Shown here in pieces: positions 11,196-22,538 of a stretch of 64,000 nt of DNA. Within the stretch, counting starts at the first letter, position 1. Every line of letters starts with the position of its first letter. Under the pieces are notes generated by a model. It was not told where the DNA came from and ran no database searches. It saw only the letters and a program-made list of their open reading frames with translations. The position numbers were made by a program, and so were the translations under genes. The stretch is from Micropterus salmoides (lineage: Eukaryota; Chordata; Actinopteri; Centrarchiformes; Centrarchidae), in NCBI RefSeq assembly GCF_014851395.1, contig NW_024040040.1, positions 20,255,000-20,318,999 on the forward strand, read 5' to 3'.

Positions 11196-11329
11196 CAGCC
11201 TACACAATATACACACAGAGGTACAGACAGTGAAGGTGATGTTGCTATAGACTAAATGAAAAATGGTACAGATATTTATAATAGTGTTAATGGTAACAAT
11301 CGTAATGTTAATGATTATAATAACAATAA
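10876..11329 (-). mobile_element. 5'-truncated L2 3' fragment nested in reverse
   Basis: A 454-bp minus-strand copy of the L2 3' UTR inserted into the 3' UTR of the plus-strand L2. On the plus strand it begins with the reversed tail (TTCAATTCAATTTTATTTAT) and ends in the A/T stretch near 11329. The outer element is interrupted after TAAATA (10870-10875) and resumes after a second TAAATA (11330-11335) with GCATCATAGAGTACGG, so TAAATA is the likely target-site duplication. The uninterrupted junction sequence is visible inside the inner copy (reverse complement near 10970), confirming the breakpoints. The inner copy keeps about 75 bp (11040-11117) missing from the outer one, so the two are separate lineages. 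Confidence 0.85.
11122..11195. repeat. (GA)n microsatellite
   Basis: Pure (AG)n of about 37 units inside the reversed L2 3' fragment, at the position of the CT-rich tract in the outer copy. Confidence 0.95.
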
Positions 11330-11335
11330 TAAATA

Positions 11336-11434
11336 GCATCATAGAGTACGGTCTAGACCTGCTCTTTTATGAAAAGCACTGTGAGATAACTGTTGTTGTG
11401 ATTTGGCGCTATATAAATAAAATTGAATTGAATT
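11336..11434 (+). mobile_element. outer L2 3' terminus
   Basis: Resumption of the plus-strand L2 after the nested insertion: AGAGTACGGTCTAGACCTGC, then GTGAGATAACTGTTGTTGTG, then GGCGCTATATAAATAAAATT and a TTGAA-unit tail. It forms a long inverted repeat with 10876-10966. Confidence 0.85.
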
Positions 11435-12230
11435 CTGTTGTTTAATTGTAGATTTCAACTTTATATACAAGATACTGTTCAGAGAGGAAAATCTTTCAGA
11501 TCATTACATGCCTTTTTTTCATATTAATTAACAGATGAACTCTCAAGATTACTCAACCAGACAGCCATTTAAGCTTTATCTGCCCAAACATCTTACTAGC
11601 AGAGATTAATTGTCAGTAAGATATGGGCTCATAGCTTCTGGAACTCCTTTATTCATATGGTTAAAATTCCATTTTTTTTAAAAACAAAAGTCAAAACAAT
11701 AAAAAATTATGCCACTGAAAATGTTGAAGACACGTAGAGTGTCACCATTAACTAAAAAATAAAACAAACAGGACCTTTCATTAAGTGCTCTATAATATTT
11801 GGCCTCAAAACTGGTTTAAAAACCATCTTTACCACTCCACAATAATTCTACACCCAATGAGCTCTGCCAAAATGGTGAGGCGTTTCTTTTATTTTGTCCC
11901 CCTCCTCTATTTTCTATGTGGACTCTAGGTGCAATTTAATTAGCAAGAAAAGCTGTCTTGCTAAAGACATTATATTTGGCTCTCTTGCGTCATGCTCCAT
12001 ACCCAAATTCTCAGGATGTAAAGCACCTTAAGAAGCCTCTGCTGCTTTCTGTGTCATATTGTACATAATAATTCAATGGAGGTAAAAGGAAAAAAAGACC
12101 TTTTCTGTGGCATAATATTCTTCCAGGGCTCTGCTCTCCAGAAGCAATGACACTGCTTTTGTGAGGTTTGTCTTCTAAAAGCAATAAACGAGAATATCCT
12201 GCCTGAATAGGGATTCTAAGAACCTTCACG
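11435..12230. other. no gene seen
   Basis: AT-rich single-copy-looking sequence with A-runs. Only short frames without motifs. Confidence 0.6.
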
Positions 12231-12640
12231 GTAAATTTAAGGAGGGGAGATTCGCGGATGCCTCAGGAGCCACCAAATGCCTTTCCTTAAGCCCTTGGCA
12301 TTCAGGGAGAAGGAGGGAGCAAGGGGTGAGGCGGGGGGAGAAAAAGACACTATTTCCTTTCAACTCCCCACACCACCTCACTCCTTCCTTCCTTCCTTCC
12401 TTCCTCTCCAACACTGCTTTTTCGTTTGAAGTAACGCAAGATGAAACCGTGCAAGTGCTGTCATTACCGCCATCATCACTGCTACTATCATCACCATCAT
12501 CATCACTGCCGCCATCATCAACATCATCATCGAGATCCCTACAAGTCTCGCCGTAATATTGGCCGTCATTTTTCTCCCACGTTGTCAGCGCAGGTTACAA
12601 TCTGTAATCCATGGCTGCCTCAGAATTAGAATGTCCCTGT
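12231..12640. promoter_or_regulatory. candidate conserved element with CAT and TTCC repeats
   Basis: A mixed block containing (TTCC)5-6 near 12382-12403 and an imperfect CAT/CCATCAT trinucleotide stretch at 12468-12535. It ends in GC-balanced sequence up to 12640. The His-rich frame at 12441-12629 is a reading of the CAT repeat. Regulatory potential is inferred from texture alone. Confidence 0.25.
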
Positions 12641-13229
12641 GAGTTTTATTTTTCGACTTGTTTCCCTACTTACACCCCCCTCTACCTTCTTCTTCTTGTT
12701 TTTTTCCCCCCGTTTTTGTTGTTGTTGCCCTGAAGGCTTTACCGATGCTCTACGGCCCCAACGTTTATTCCTCCTAATCTCAGTCTCATCTCCAGGCTAG
12801 CTGTGACAGATGGTTATAGGCACACAATAGTATTAAGAGTTTTTTTTTCTTTTTTCCCTTTTCCTCACCCCTCTGCCTCCGCTTTCTCCCCCCTACTGTT
12901 TTTTTTCCTTCCTCTTCTGTACAACAAATAGCGATCAGACAGCGAGGCCTGACTCCTATGTAGGTAAACTCCGCTTTAAACATCTCTCTGTGTACCGTCT
13001 GTTTCCCCCCTGTCAAATAACTCCCCCTACCTCACCTCCTCCTCCTGCTGCTGTCGGCACTTCAAGGTAAGCTGCATTAACCTCACTGACTGTTATTAAA
13101 AAGATGTATTTCCCCAGGTTTTCCCTGCGCCTCCTCTCTTTTTCTCTCTCTCTTCTTCTCTGATGTATTCACTAGAAACACACATTCTCAATATACACAC
13201 TTTTGCACGCACGCACACACACATCGAAC
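12641..13229. other. no gene seen; pyrimidine-rich
   Basis: T/C-rich tracts throughout, then a short CA-rich stretch at 13195-13222. Minus-strand frames at 12786-13016 and 13096-13374 are purine-run artefacts. Confidence 0.6.
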
Positions 13230-13580
13230 AAACAAACACCGGGGCGGCGTCATAAATTCTCAACGCCATCCACAGTCGGTCTAATTTCAATCCAACCATC
13301 ACTCCTGTCAGATGAGAGCCGCCGGATGATACATAGGGGTAAATAAGGCGGGTAAAATTAGCCCCTCCTGTCATTCCCTACCTTTTACCCCCCAGGCATC
13401 CTGGGAAATTGACTGCACGCTAGATTTTGAAAATTAGCCCCTTAATGTTAGCCAGACAAACGGGGTCGGGTAGGCCTGGGTAATGCCTTGCCGAAGTCAC
13501 CCATAGCGGATTAATTACCAATTTTTCACCTCATTTTGCATTTATATCATTTGCCGTGTATATAGAAGAAAGTGAAAAGA
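13230..13580. promoter_or_regulatory. candidate conserved non-coding element
   Basis: About 350 bp of CpG-containing, repeat-free sequence with AATTAGCCCC occurring twice (near 13357 and 13431) and GGATTAATTACC near 13508. The stretch near 13395-13410 resembles half of a ZNF143 site (GCATCCTGGGAAATT). No coding frame crosses the block. Confidence 0.35.
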
Positions 13581-14500
13581 TTGAATAGTAAAATATGCAG
13601 GTAATGCATGAACCTTTAACCCCTTTTTGCCTGTTTACCAAATCAGCTTAACCTGCATAAATAAAACTCAAAAAATACATAAAGCATACATTTTTCTAAC
13701 ATAAGTAAATAGTAACAACATAACAGATTACATTAACATAGGAATCGACCATGTATTTGGAGTATACTTTATATGTTTATTGTGCTATACAAATACAATT
13801 TTTTTTTGCAGATTCACTAATGTAAAGCAGTTAAATCAAGTTACTTATTTATTACTTACTTACTTGTTTATTTTGGGTGATCATAGTCAGATTGCAAAAT
13901 CAAGCCAAATTGTAGCTGTAGAGAGAGTTACTGACTGTGGGTTCATGAAGGTAAGGAGCTGATTCAGCTCGTAAGTGAGGAAAGTTCATTCTTTAACCAC
14001 ATCATTACAGCTGAATGGCCTCCAGGTTTCAGTTTGGGTGCTGTTCAGGGTTCAGCGAAGGCCCAAGCAGAGTTTTATTTAGGCTCTGAGCAGAGACGAA
14101 TGACTGAAACAGTCAAAGTCTTAAAAACAGGCTAAATACAGACAAACTGGAGTAATCAGGACAGAACTAGCATGATATTGTGTTAGAGCTGAAAAACCTC
14201 TTTGGGAGGAGGTCAGGAATGATGTGTTGGTCACCAAAGTTCAAGTTTCTACTCTCAAATGTGGGATAGAAAATCCTTGAAAACCCCTTAAGGAAGCTTT
14301 TTCATAACAGATTCTATGATCACATGACGCAATCACAAGCTTGAGAAAAATTTTAAACATAGGTATGCTTTGGAGGTGGATAAGATTCTCAACGCGCAAC
14401 CATGACAACACAAAAATATGATCTGGCTGGCCTAGAGTCAGATAGTGGGGACAGGACGCTCTCCTCGCCATATTCTACGAAATAGAGTATTTTGTGCTTC
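13581..14500. other. no gene seen
   Basis: AT-rich with a short imperfect TTACTTAC/TTTATT run at 13840-13875. A 76-codon minus-strand frame (14241-14471) has no motif. Confidence 0.6.
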
Positions 14501-16020
14501 TATCCAATCCTCGGGCTCCTCTGTGACTGAGCCACCCGCCCAGTGGAAGCGTAGGGAGTGGTTGGGAGGTGCAGAGGTCGCGGAGTCGGATGTGGGCCTG
14601 CCGGGACCCGCCAAGGATTAACACAAGCGCTGTGCTCAGGACATATGGCATTTGTCATCTCCCACTGGGAAAGAGACTCTCCCTTGGCCCCCCTTCCTCA
14701 TCACATCTATCTCTATCTCACTTTCCCTCTCTCTCTCCTCATGTTGGGATTTAAAGGCTTGAAGTGCTTTAGCTGTTTACTGTGCATTAAATGCCCCCCC
14801 TCCCCCCCTTTAAACCCAGACACCCACCCACCCGCCCCTTAAATTTCACAGTGTTAAGAGAAAAATGGCTCAGCGGTGGAGAGTGGAGAGTGGCTGAAGT
14901 CATCACAGAAGCTGTTTGCTTTTAATTCTATGTGAGGAAGTCAACAGGGCAGGCGTGGCAGAGAAAGTGACACCTGCCCTTACAAAGCAGCTGATATTGT
15001 ACAGTGGGCTCCATGGTGTTGTTTTAATTATTATAACTTTTGGCGCAAAAACATCAATACTGTAGTGTACCATATCCATTTATGATGGCTAAAGTGATGC
15101 ATAATCTAACTAATGAGTATTTCTACACCTAAATGGGAAATATCGGTATCTTCTCATATTATGACTATTAGTTGTGATAACATTTTACACAACACCTGCA
15201 TTTTGGAGATTCATGAGTGCTTCTTCATACCTGGATTGGGTCATTTTGTAAAGCAATCAAAAATGCACAGTATGTACAGCTTTTCATTCTATAACTGCAA
15301 TTTTGCAGATACTAACAATCGTGTCTCCTTTGATAGTAGTCCTCTAATTTATACAAACCAGCATGATTGCATGAATACAGAAGGTAAGTCTTTCTGGAAG
15401 TTGTCTTGGAAGTGGATCTTCTATGCCACGCAGTTTGCTTCAACAGCTACAGGGTACTGCTTTCTGTGCTTACTGTCAATCGGACTGTCTAAAACGAAGG
15501 CTTTGGGAAAGCCGAAGGAGGCTCCTTCCTGTGATCAACATCGTTCTTGTCCAAATCCACATTTCCCTTTATGTCTTTATACTATAGATAGATAGACAAA
15601 TAGTTATTCTGGACAAAAATATGAGAATAAGGCACACCAGAAAATTCCTTCAACAAACCAGAAACACAAAATGCATCACTTCCTTTTTCAGCAGGATATA
15701 GCCTCTAAACACTTATAATCTGTAAATGATAGCAGCAAAATTGACATGTTTAGATTAAAATGTCATGATTTCCTGCTTTTTAAATAAGCAGTTCAACATA
15801 CTTTTTACTTTCTTTGTCCGTGACTTTTCCGTCTTACATCTGGAGTCACTAATATGAATCACATATATAGTCAGGGTTCTGTGACCTCTGACCTCCTATT
15901 TATTACTTCCTTACAAGCTGACAATTTAGGAATTGAAGCCTATTCCTGCAATGGACCAGCATATCCACTAAATGCCTGAAAAGTCAGAGACTTTATGTGG
16001 GTTGCAAAGTTTAAATTGAA
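14501..16020. other. no gene seen; one 160-codon frame of unknown status
   Basis: 14510-14700 is GC-rich and may be a conserved block. 14700-14850 is pyrimidine-rich. A 160-codon plus frame at 15113-15595 is the longest non-LINE, non-low-complexity frame in this part. It has no recognisable domain and an AT-rich, low-information composition, and it ends next to a (TAGA)n stretch at 15586-15598. I take it as chance. Confidence 0.5.
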
Positions 16021-16515
16021 CTGCCGTTTTCCACAGAAGGCAGCTAATTAGCAGTGACGCTGATGTTGCACAGCTCATGTCCCCTCCCGGAGCATGAATG
16101 CTATCATTCGGCTTCACGCTCACAGGCAGGTATGCTCTTTTCATCCTCCATCTTCATAAACAGGCATGTTATTATAACATGATAGAGTGCTGTGTTTTTC
16201 TCCCAGTACCTTTATTTATGGGACACTGTAATATGCCGGAAATCAAAGCTTGTAATTCGGCGGTTGATGTTTATTGTGCGCCTCCTGTGTCTAGAGACAT
16301 TTGATAAACAGCGTGTTGCAACAGCAGAAAAAAGGTGTTGGAGGATCTTGTGGGAGCTTGCCAAAATAATACCCCATTCAGCGCAGCTACCGTGTGAAAA
16401 TGCCTCCCTGCACTGACTCATATTTCACCGCCAGAATGAGCGGTTTGCCGTATGGGCCCAGTGATGAATTACACCAAAGCACATTCCTTATGGGAAATCT
16501 GGATGGTGCAGGAGA
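16021..16515. promoter_or_regulatory. candidate conserved non-coding element
   Basis: Nearly 500 bp of repeat-free, balanced sequence with CTAATTAG (16046-16053), TTTATTTATGGG and CpG-bearing stretches. Three overlapping frames of 68-74 codons on both strands argue for general lack of stops rather than one protein. The call is by texture. Confidence 0.35.
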
Positions 16516-16840
16516 GAAGGGGGAGCAAGCTCCAGCGACAAATTGCCTTCACTGCCAGTTAGTCCATGTTCCTTTCTTCTCACTGTGTTGTTGTTGTTGG
16601 AGGAAGAGGGTTGGGGGGTTTATTTTGTTAGGTGGAGGTTATTTAGTCTTCTGCGAGACATTTGGAAATCCCTCCAGGTAGTGGAGTCTCTAGATCAGAG
16701 GCCGCCAGAACAGGAATTTCTGAGCGCCATGGGAGAGAAACCAAGCAACACAACAAAAAATCTCTCAGATGATGATTTGCCCCATCAGCTCCGTCGATAC
16801 CTGTTAGCAGCAGAAAACAAGCAGTGGGCTGGAGGCCAGA

Positions 16841-17100
16841 CAAGCTGCCCGGTTGGTTGGTTGGATGGTTGCCAGTTTGAATCCCTGGGATGTCTCTAAC
16901 AGGAAGCAGCGCTCACCCACTCTAGTCCTGCAGGCTGGAGCGCCAACAAGGGCCGAGGGCCATGCGGATAACCCGCAATCTGGAGGATGAACTCCTCGTG
17001 AGCTGGGCTCAAGAGGAGATAATAAACTGAAGGGATAGAAGGGTTCAATCCCCTCCACAACCTGCTGCAGTGTCCTTGCGCAAGGCACTAATCTTCTATC
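16841..17100 (+). mobile_element. probable tRNA-derived SINE remnants
   Basis: Two B-box-like motifs are visible: AGTTTGAATCC (about 16873-16883) and GGGTTCAATCCCC (17041-17053). The second is followed by TGCAGTGTCCTTGCGCAAGGCAC, a phrase typical of fish tRNA-derived SINEs. Clear A boxes and target duplications are not seen, so boundaries are approximate. A GGTT-unit run lies at 16852-16864. Confidence 0.45.
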
Positions 17101-17384
17101 AGCCTAAGGACCCTGACCTTTGACCTCTGTTAGAGGGAAAAATAAATAAGACAACCTTCGTTTGTAGGTCAAACATCACATTGGTAGCTTAATGCATGAT
17201 AACAATAAAACAAACAATTTAAAGAAAAATTACAAAAAGTAACAGCTTAGATCTTGTCTACGGCTTGAAACATTGTTTTAGTTATTTGCAAGTAGGGAAA
17301 CTGGAAGTGTCTGAGAATTCTTTATTGAATGGATCTTCTGTGCACCTGTTTGCAATGCACACTCTTAGTATGATGAGTCAACAA

Positions 17385-17800
17385 GGAGGAATAATGCTTC
17401 CCTTAGCTCCAGCAAAAGTCTTAATGCAATAGCATTCAATAATATCTTAGACAATACGGTGTTTCCAAAATTGTGGCAACAGTTTGGGCAAGACCCTTTG
17501 CACTTTCAATCCCACTGTGCACAAACCACATCCATAAGAACAGTTTTCCCAGTTTGGTGTGTAAAAAATTGACTGGCCAGCACAAAGCCCCAACCTAAAC
17601 CCTATCCACCACCTTTGGGATGAATTGGAATGCAGTGTCTTACAGCCCAACATCAGCAACTTTGCAAATGCACTTGTGGTTCCAAAATTTTGTAGAAAGC
17701 CTTCCCAAACCTTCTAGAATGCTGTTAAAGCTGTGGGAATTAACTGTTCAGCAATCACATACAGGTGCAATGTTAAGGTAGCCACATACTTTTCCTATAA
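17385..17800 (+). pseudogene. Tc1/mariner transposase fossil (3' part)
   Basis: C-terminal remnant of a Tc1/mariner cut-and-paste transposase with adjoining 3' end. The conserved DDE block is visible as DWPAQSPNLNPIHHLWDELE (about 17569-17628). The family has NPIEHLW, so the catalytic Glu is replaced by His here. Upstream is FPKLWQQFGQDPLHF, after which the second catalytic Asp region (normally HDCA) reads SHCA. Frame breaks separate these parts and the N-terminal DNA-binding half is not recognisable. The end near 17780-17800 (GTAGCCACATACTTTTCC) resembles the family's terminal GTGTCCACATACTTTTGG. Confidence 0.7.
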
Positions 17801-18090
17801 CTTTATTCAATCCGCTCAATAAAACAGTTCCAGATTCCCCAAATCCTCCAAACAAATATTAGTATTTTTTTTTTACATTTCTCCTCACATTTGGCAAACC
17901 TGTTGGCTTTTCTCATGATGTCTCATGATGCAGCTGTCGAAGACAAGGAAATGGATGTGCACATGCCCCTTGTCAATGCTGATTATGAGGGTTTTTCAAT
18001 TATTCATTTTTGATATTTTTCAGCCTTGTTTTGTCTTTATTGGGTTCATGGGATGAGCACCTGCATCCTCCATTTGGGTGTTTACCGCAC
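17801..18090. other. no gene seen
   Basis: AT-rich with a short direct repeat of TCTCATGATG at 17912-17933. Confidence 0.55.
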
Positions 18091-19700
18091 ACACACAGAC
18101 AAAAGCCAGCTTACAGGCCCCTTCAATGTGTAGGGATTACCAGGCAAGACCGATTCCTCCTTCAATCCAAATTTACTTCTGAATAAATCCCAAATTTATG
18201 AGCATGTTAGCAGGCGTAATCTAGCCTTGATTTGCTCATTTCAGGCACAAGGGAGGAACAGTGAGAGAGAGATTACCAACTGGGTAGTTGTTGTCACCAA
18301 CACCAGAGTAGGTGGCAAACAAAAGCCAGAGAAACATTAAAACATACAACAGCGACTGTGATTGCGTCGAGTGAGGCTATGTAGAAAGCAAAATAGGTGG
18401 CCTCTGCTCTTGTTGGTTTGTCTGATTTATTGATATCCCTCACTAGGGAGCTTTGTCTTTCGTCAGACTGTCAGGGCGCACAGTTGCGATGAAAGGAGGG
18501 GGGTGGTGGGAGAAAGAGAGAAAAAAAGAGTGGTTATTTCTGCTGATAGGGCATATTTTCTGTCAACAGTCTCTGGCAGATGAGTATATGTTATAATACC
18601 GCTGCCAAGGAAAGTCTCTCAGCTCTTCAGCCTCCGGAAGAATATTTCTGTCTCAGCTCAGGACCGTGGCTCTTCTCTCCCCTCCTTCTAGTTTTTATAA
18701 TTCAGTAAACTGAAGTAATTACCACAGAGGCATGCTCAATAATTACAAAATGCTCTGTCACGGTCATGTAGGTAATGGCATATCTTGCTCTGCTGGCAGC
18801 GATAACACAGGTGAGACGAATTGCAGAAAACAGATCTGATAGCATTGTTATGGTAAAGAAATGCCATTATGATCAAAAGTAGCACGGCTGCTGAGGGGGA
18901 ATATTGACTGATACGTTCATGCATATGTCTTCTCTTCTCTACACAGGTACAAAGAGAAGCTCAGGGATGGCATTGACATTGTGTCCATCGCAAAAGAACA
19001 TATAGACTTCCAGCTTTGCGTTTATCCTGCTGATGTCTCATCTCTCCATCGGCAAATCAGCATGAAATTTGTTTAATTATCAACTGCAAATCGACAAAAT
19101 ATTAAGTGTTGTTTACTGTAATCCCATTTTGCTTAGTTTAATTTCCTCGACTCTTCTCCTGGTGGCATGTTTACTCAGGATTGGACATGGTGGCGTCCTG
19201 CAGATCCCGGCTATCCAGTACAGCTTCCGTGAGAGGGCGGCAAGAACGCACCACGTAATTAGCAAAAGGCGGCCCTAATGCTCGTCTCCTTGAGAGTTTG
19301 ACCCTATTTGTTTGTGCAGAGGTAATTTCATTACGCCTGTGCGATTCCCAGGAGCTGCCGCGAGTTAACGCTAAATGCTCACCAGAGAGGGGATAAGTAT
19401 TTGGCAAGGCATCAGCATAGAGAAGAGAGGGAGCGGCAAAGCTCAATAACACTTCTTTCATGTTGACAAATTCCATTAGTGCGCAAAGGCTGGTGTTTGT
19501 ACTCTATTTTATTTATGATAATGCTCAGGCATTGGAGGGAAGTGATATTCATCACCCGTGCCACCTATCTAGCCTGACAGTGTGCGGCAGACGTCTGATT
19601 TGTACAGAACACTCAGCATCACTCTCATACCATGGGCCAGCAGGAACGAGAAGATGGCATCCTGTTTCAGCGTTTCAACCTTGGCTCAGAAGTGCTGCAA
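18091..19700. promoter_or_regulatory. dense cluster of candidate conserved non-coding elements
   Basis: About 1.6 kb almost free of repeats, with balanced composition, CpGs and ATTA-type motifs (for example CACGTAATTAGC near 19253). Sub-blocks by texture: 18110-18260, 18380-18500, 18700-18940, 18950-19100 and 19180-19700. This is the longest repeat-poor stretch of this texture before 55 kb. No continuous reading frame spans it. Confidence 0.35.
18948..19076 (+). other. exon-like segment ending in a stop codon
   Basis: A pyrimidine-rich run and CACAG/G acceptor-like junction (to about 18947) precede 42 sense codons starting TAC (YKEKLRDGIDIVSIAKEHID, then FQLCVYPADVSSLHRQISMK) and a TAA. The composition is exon-like and no stop interrupts. 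No family is recognised, no upstream partner exon is visible, and the segment lies in a conserved-looking non-coding cluster, so a chance open frame is quite possible. Confidence 0.2.
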
Positions 19701-20640
19701 TGTGACGTCTTCCTTTTACAGGCATACACATGCATTCACCTCTTGCACCAAATTATGAGCTTTCTCTTTCTTTTTTAGGGTTGATTATTTACTTTAGGAG
19801 TCCTAGAGGACTGCAGATAACTGTTCACTCATTAGAACAAAAATGATCCTGGGGTCATTAATGTGATGTAATTCATGTTGAAATATAATGTTGGGGTGAC
19901 AAATTAGACAGTGGAGGTCCAGTGGGCTATTAGCTATGGAGAGAAAGGAAGTTTGATTTGTTGGACATGACAAGCAGGAAGGCGTGTTCTCATCTGTCTG
20001 CTGCAAAGTTCAAAGTGAAGTTCTACAATGACATTGAATTTGTCTACACACCTCAAGTGCAACCTCTGTCACCCTAAAGTCTGCATGACAACGCTCCTGG
20101 AAACCTGATGTGTCTTGTTGTAGGACATTCTGCCCTCAGTCCTTAGATTAGCTGCTGGCTGGGGTGGGATAAGGTCCACACTCCCCAAGGAGATGTCAGA
20201 GGTAACTATGTCATGTTATTCCCTGTTACCACATCTGTGTTCTTTATATTGTAAAAAGGGATTATGTATATGTGCTCTAGTTTTATGAAGGTCACAAATG
20301 GCAATATCACCTTATCCTTTATGACAAATAAGTATGTTGGCATCCACAGAAAGGGTTGGAATGCTCATTAGGGTCCTATTAACCAGCTCCAGGACCCGTG
20401 AGATGTGGTGGCCTCCACAGTGTCTGCTGGTAACATGCAAAGTTTCTGTTTCAATAAAATATCATGATCACCCTGCCTGCATGTGTTTCTGCATGCATGT
20501 GGCTTTATTTGACTGTGACTGTAAGTGTGTTTGCAGATGCCTGTGTGTGTTTTGCATGCACGTATTTGTGTGCAATTATGTAAGTGTGGGGGGGTACGTG
20601 CACACACAAAACACTGAGGTTGGAAACATTCTGATGTCAA
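19701..20640. other. no gene seen; TG-rich stretch
   Basis: Ordinary sequence; 20480-20610 is enriched in TGTG/TGCATG motifs. The 175-codon plus frame at 20334-20861 is partly this TG-rich run (Cys/Val/His-rich translation) and is not considered a gene. Confidence 0.55.
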
Positions 20641-20870
20641 CAGCGAAGCAAGAAATAGGAAACACATTTACAGCTCTGGCGCTGAGGACGGTGTTCAGGA
20701 GCCAGGCGAAATCACCGCGCGAGCCCAGCATCGCGTGTGACAGGGTGCATCAAGGGATAGCGCTTTATCCTCTGTGCACAAAACAGCAATTGGGAGAGGT
20801 ATGTCCCGTCCCATCTGAGGACAGGGAGTCGGCGCAGGTTGTACCTATTAGGGCAGCTTAGTAACTCAAG
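20641..20870. promoter_or_regulatory. candidate conserved non-coding element
   Basis: A 230-bp CpG-richer island (GAAATCACCGCGCGAGCCC near 20707) in AT-rich surroundings, without repeat signature. The call is by texture only. Confidence 0.35.
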
Positions 20871-22538
20871 AAGCGGCAATTTAAGAGTGAAAGAAGGGAA
20901 GGGAAGAGGGAGGGTTGGGGAAGAAAGCTAAACTAATGCCATAACTCTGAGGGCTCCCAAAAGACAGCTTTGAGGATTGTACTGAATGACAGAAAGACTC
21001 ATCATCACAGAGGTGGATATGAGTGCTGGTAATGAGAGGACTTGCTCCATGCCAGGCATTATTATGGACAGACTGCATCCAGGGAAGATGAGGCCTCCTT
21101 TTGTCTGCTGAAAGCGACCTCGGCTCAGAGTCGGAATAAAGAAACCAATCCGAAACATGCATAGGGCAAAGTGATATTTGGTAATACGGAGCTCCAGTTT
21201 TCTATACATTTCAAAGCATTGTTGATTCTTGTGAGGTAAAAAAGAGACATATTTTTTGCTGCCTTAAGACACAGAGAAGGGGCATAATAGATGACAGGGA
21301 AAATGTACCAACCTACTGTACTTTGTTCCCCTCAGTTTTCAATCTTTTGTGGTTGGCAGCAGGGACAGAACCCAGGAAACAGTATCCTATCACTTAAATG
21401 GTTAAGTATTTTATGAGTAAAATGCTTCCAAATGTCTCTCAAAAACCTTCCAGACCACACCAAAGACAAAATGAGGTAATATTACGTTTCTGAAAAGTCC
21501 CCAGTATGATACCCTGACTCTGCTGTAATTGCATCAGAAAAATGGTGCACGAGTCTCTCTCTGTTACATGTCAGGCCATTTGACTTGGCAAAAGCTACGC
21601 TCATTAAGAGTGTGGGAGAGAAATTTTTCCAAGCAGAAGGGTTGTATGCATATAGAGAAGAGCACAACATACAGACGTACAGTATCACCAAAATCATCCT
21701 TATGTCCCCATGTTAGCTCCATTGTTTCATGCCAGCACTTAAGCAAAACGGTAAGAAACCTCTATATTAAGCGTACACAAAGTCAAGTGATGTGTGCTGC
21801 GTTCGTGTCATACAAGGGTTACAACTACAGAAAATAGCCAACAACATATAAATAAATGTCAACATAAAAGTTATACAAATGTGTTTCTCATATTTCCTAA
21901 AAGCTCTGAAATATATTTGGGAGTAAATAAGATAAAGGCAAACAAACACATACTCCAACATCAAATTTCAATATAAATTTAATAAAGAACTATAAGCTAA
22001 ATAAAACATAATTTAATGCTATTTTGATTATGGACACATCTTTATTTACCCCCATATGACAAATTGCACTTATAATACAACTTATCATACTTCATTGTTA
22101 GGTGACTATTCTTGTACAAATTGCCGTCATTGGAAACAATCACCATTTAAAGTTGTAATGGTAATGCTTAGATGCTTGTAAGCATGAGATCTTGCATCCC
22201 ACATAACATGAATATCGTAACAGGCTACCTACTACTGCATCAGCATGTACTATTTTAAAGGAATACTACACAAACCTATGTTTTCAGGTCTCCACATCAA
22301 ATGTTCAAGCAAATTGTAATCAAAAATGAAGTATGATCATGAAGTCATGAAGGTTTCACTTTGTACAATTTACTTATAAATAAACAGTGGTACGCAGTTC
22401 ATCATGTTTACCATCAATGTGATTTAGCATTAGATTTAGCATATTGTGATATACATTAATCAGAAAAAATCCCTATTAATATTGTGATACTGATTTCCCC
22501 TTTAATACACTACAGTGAGTAACATAGGCTGCATGCTA
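20871..22538. other. no gene seen
   Basis: 21000-21200 is of mixed composition and could hold a weak conserved block. 21230-22538 is AT-rich, with short frames of 60-102 codons on both strands and no motifs. Confidence 0.55.

Larger units (their letters stand above)
6909..11434 (+). mobile_element. L2 (Maui-type) LINE, near full length, decayed
   Basis: Plus-strand L2-clade non-LTR retrotransposon. In order: a 5' UTR with a hairpin (6909-6942) and a tandem duplication (7046-7177), an endonuclease-reverse transcriptase gene (7238-10117), a long 3' UTR with a CT-rich microsatellite, and the typical 3' end TTTGGCGCTATATAAATAAA with a TTGAA tail ending near 11434. The 3' UTR is split by a reversed L2 fragment (10876-11329). 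An ORF1-like protein is not evident; an open frame at 6935-7216 lies in the 5' UTR and lacks domain signatures. Several frameshifts show the copy is inactive. The 5' boundary may lie up to 180 bp further upstream. Confidence 0.85.

Noticed and set aside
12441..12629. His-rich 62-codon frame
   Set aside because: Product of the CAT/CCATCA triplet repeat; metal-binding protein idea has no support.
15113..15595. 160-codon plus-strand open frame
   Set aside because: No domain, no splice or promoter context, and AT-rich low-information translation; this length can occur by chance in 64 kb with six frames.
20334..20861. 175-codon plus-strand open frame
   Set aside because: Partly generated by a TG-rich stretch, it crosses a region of unrelated composition and shows no family motif.
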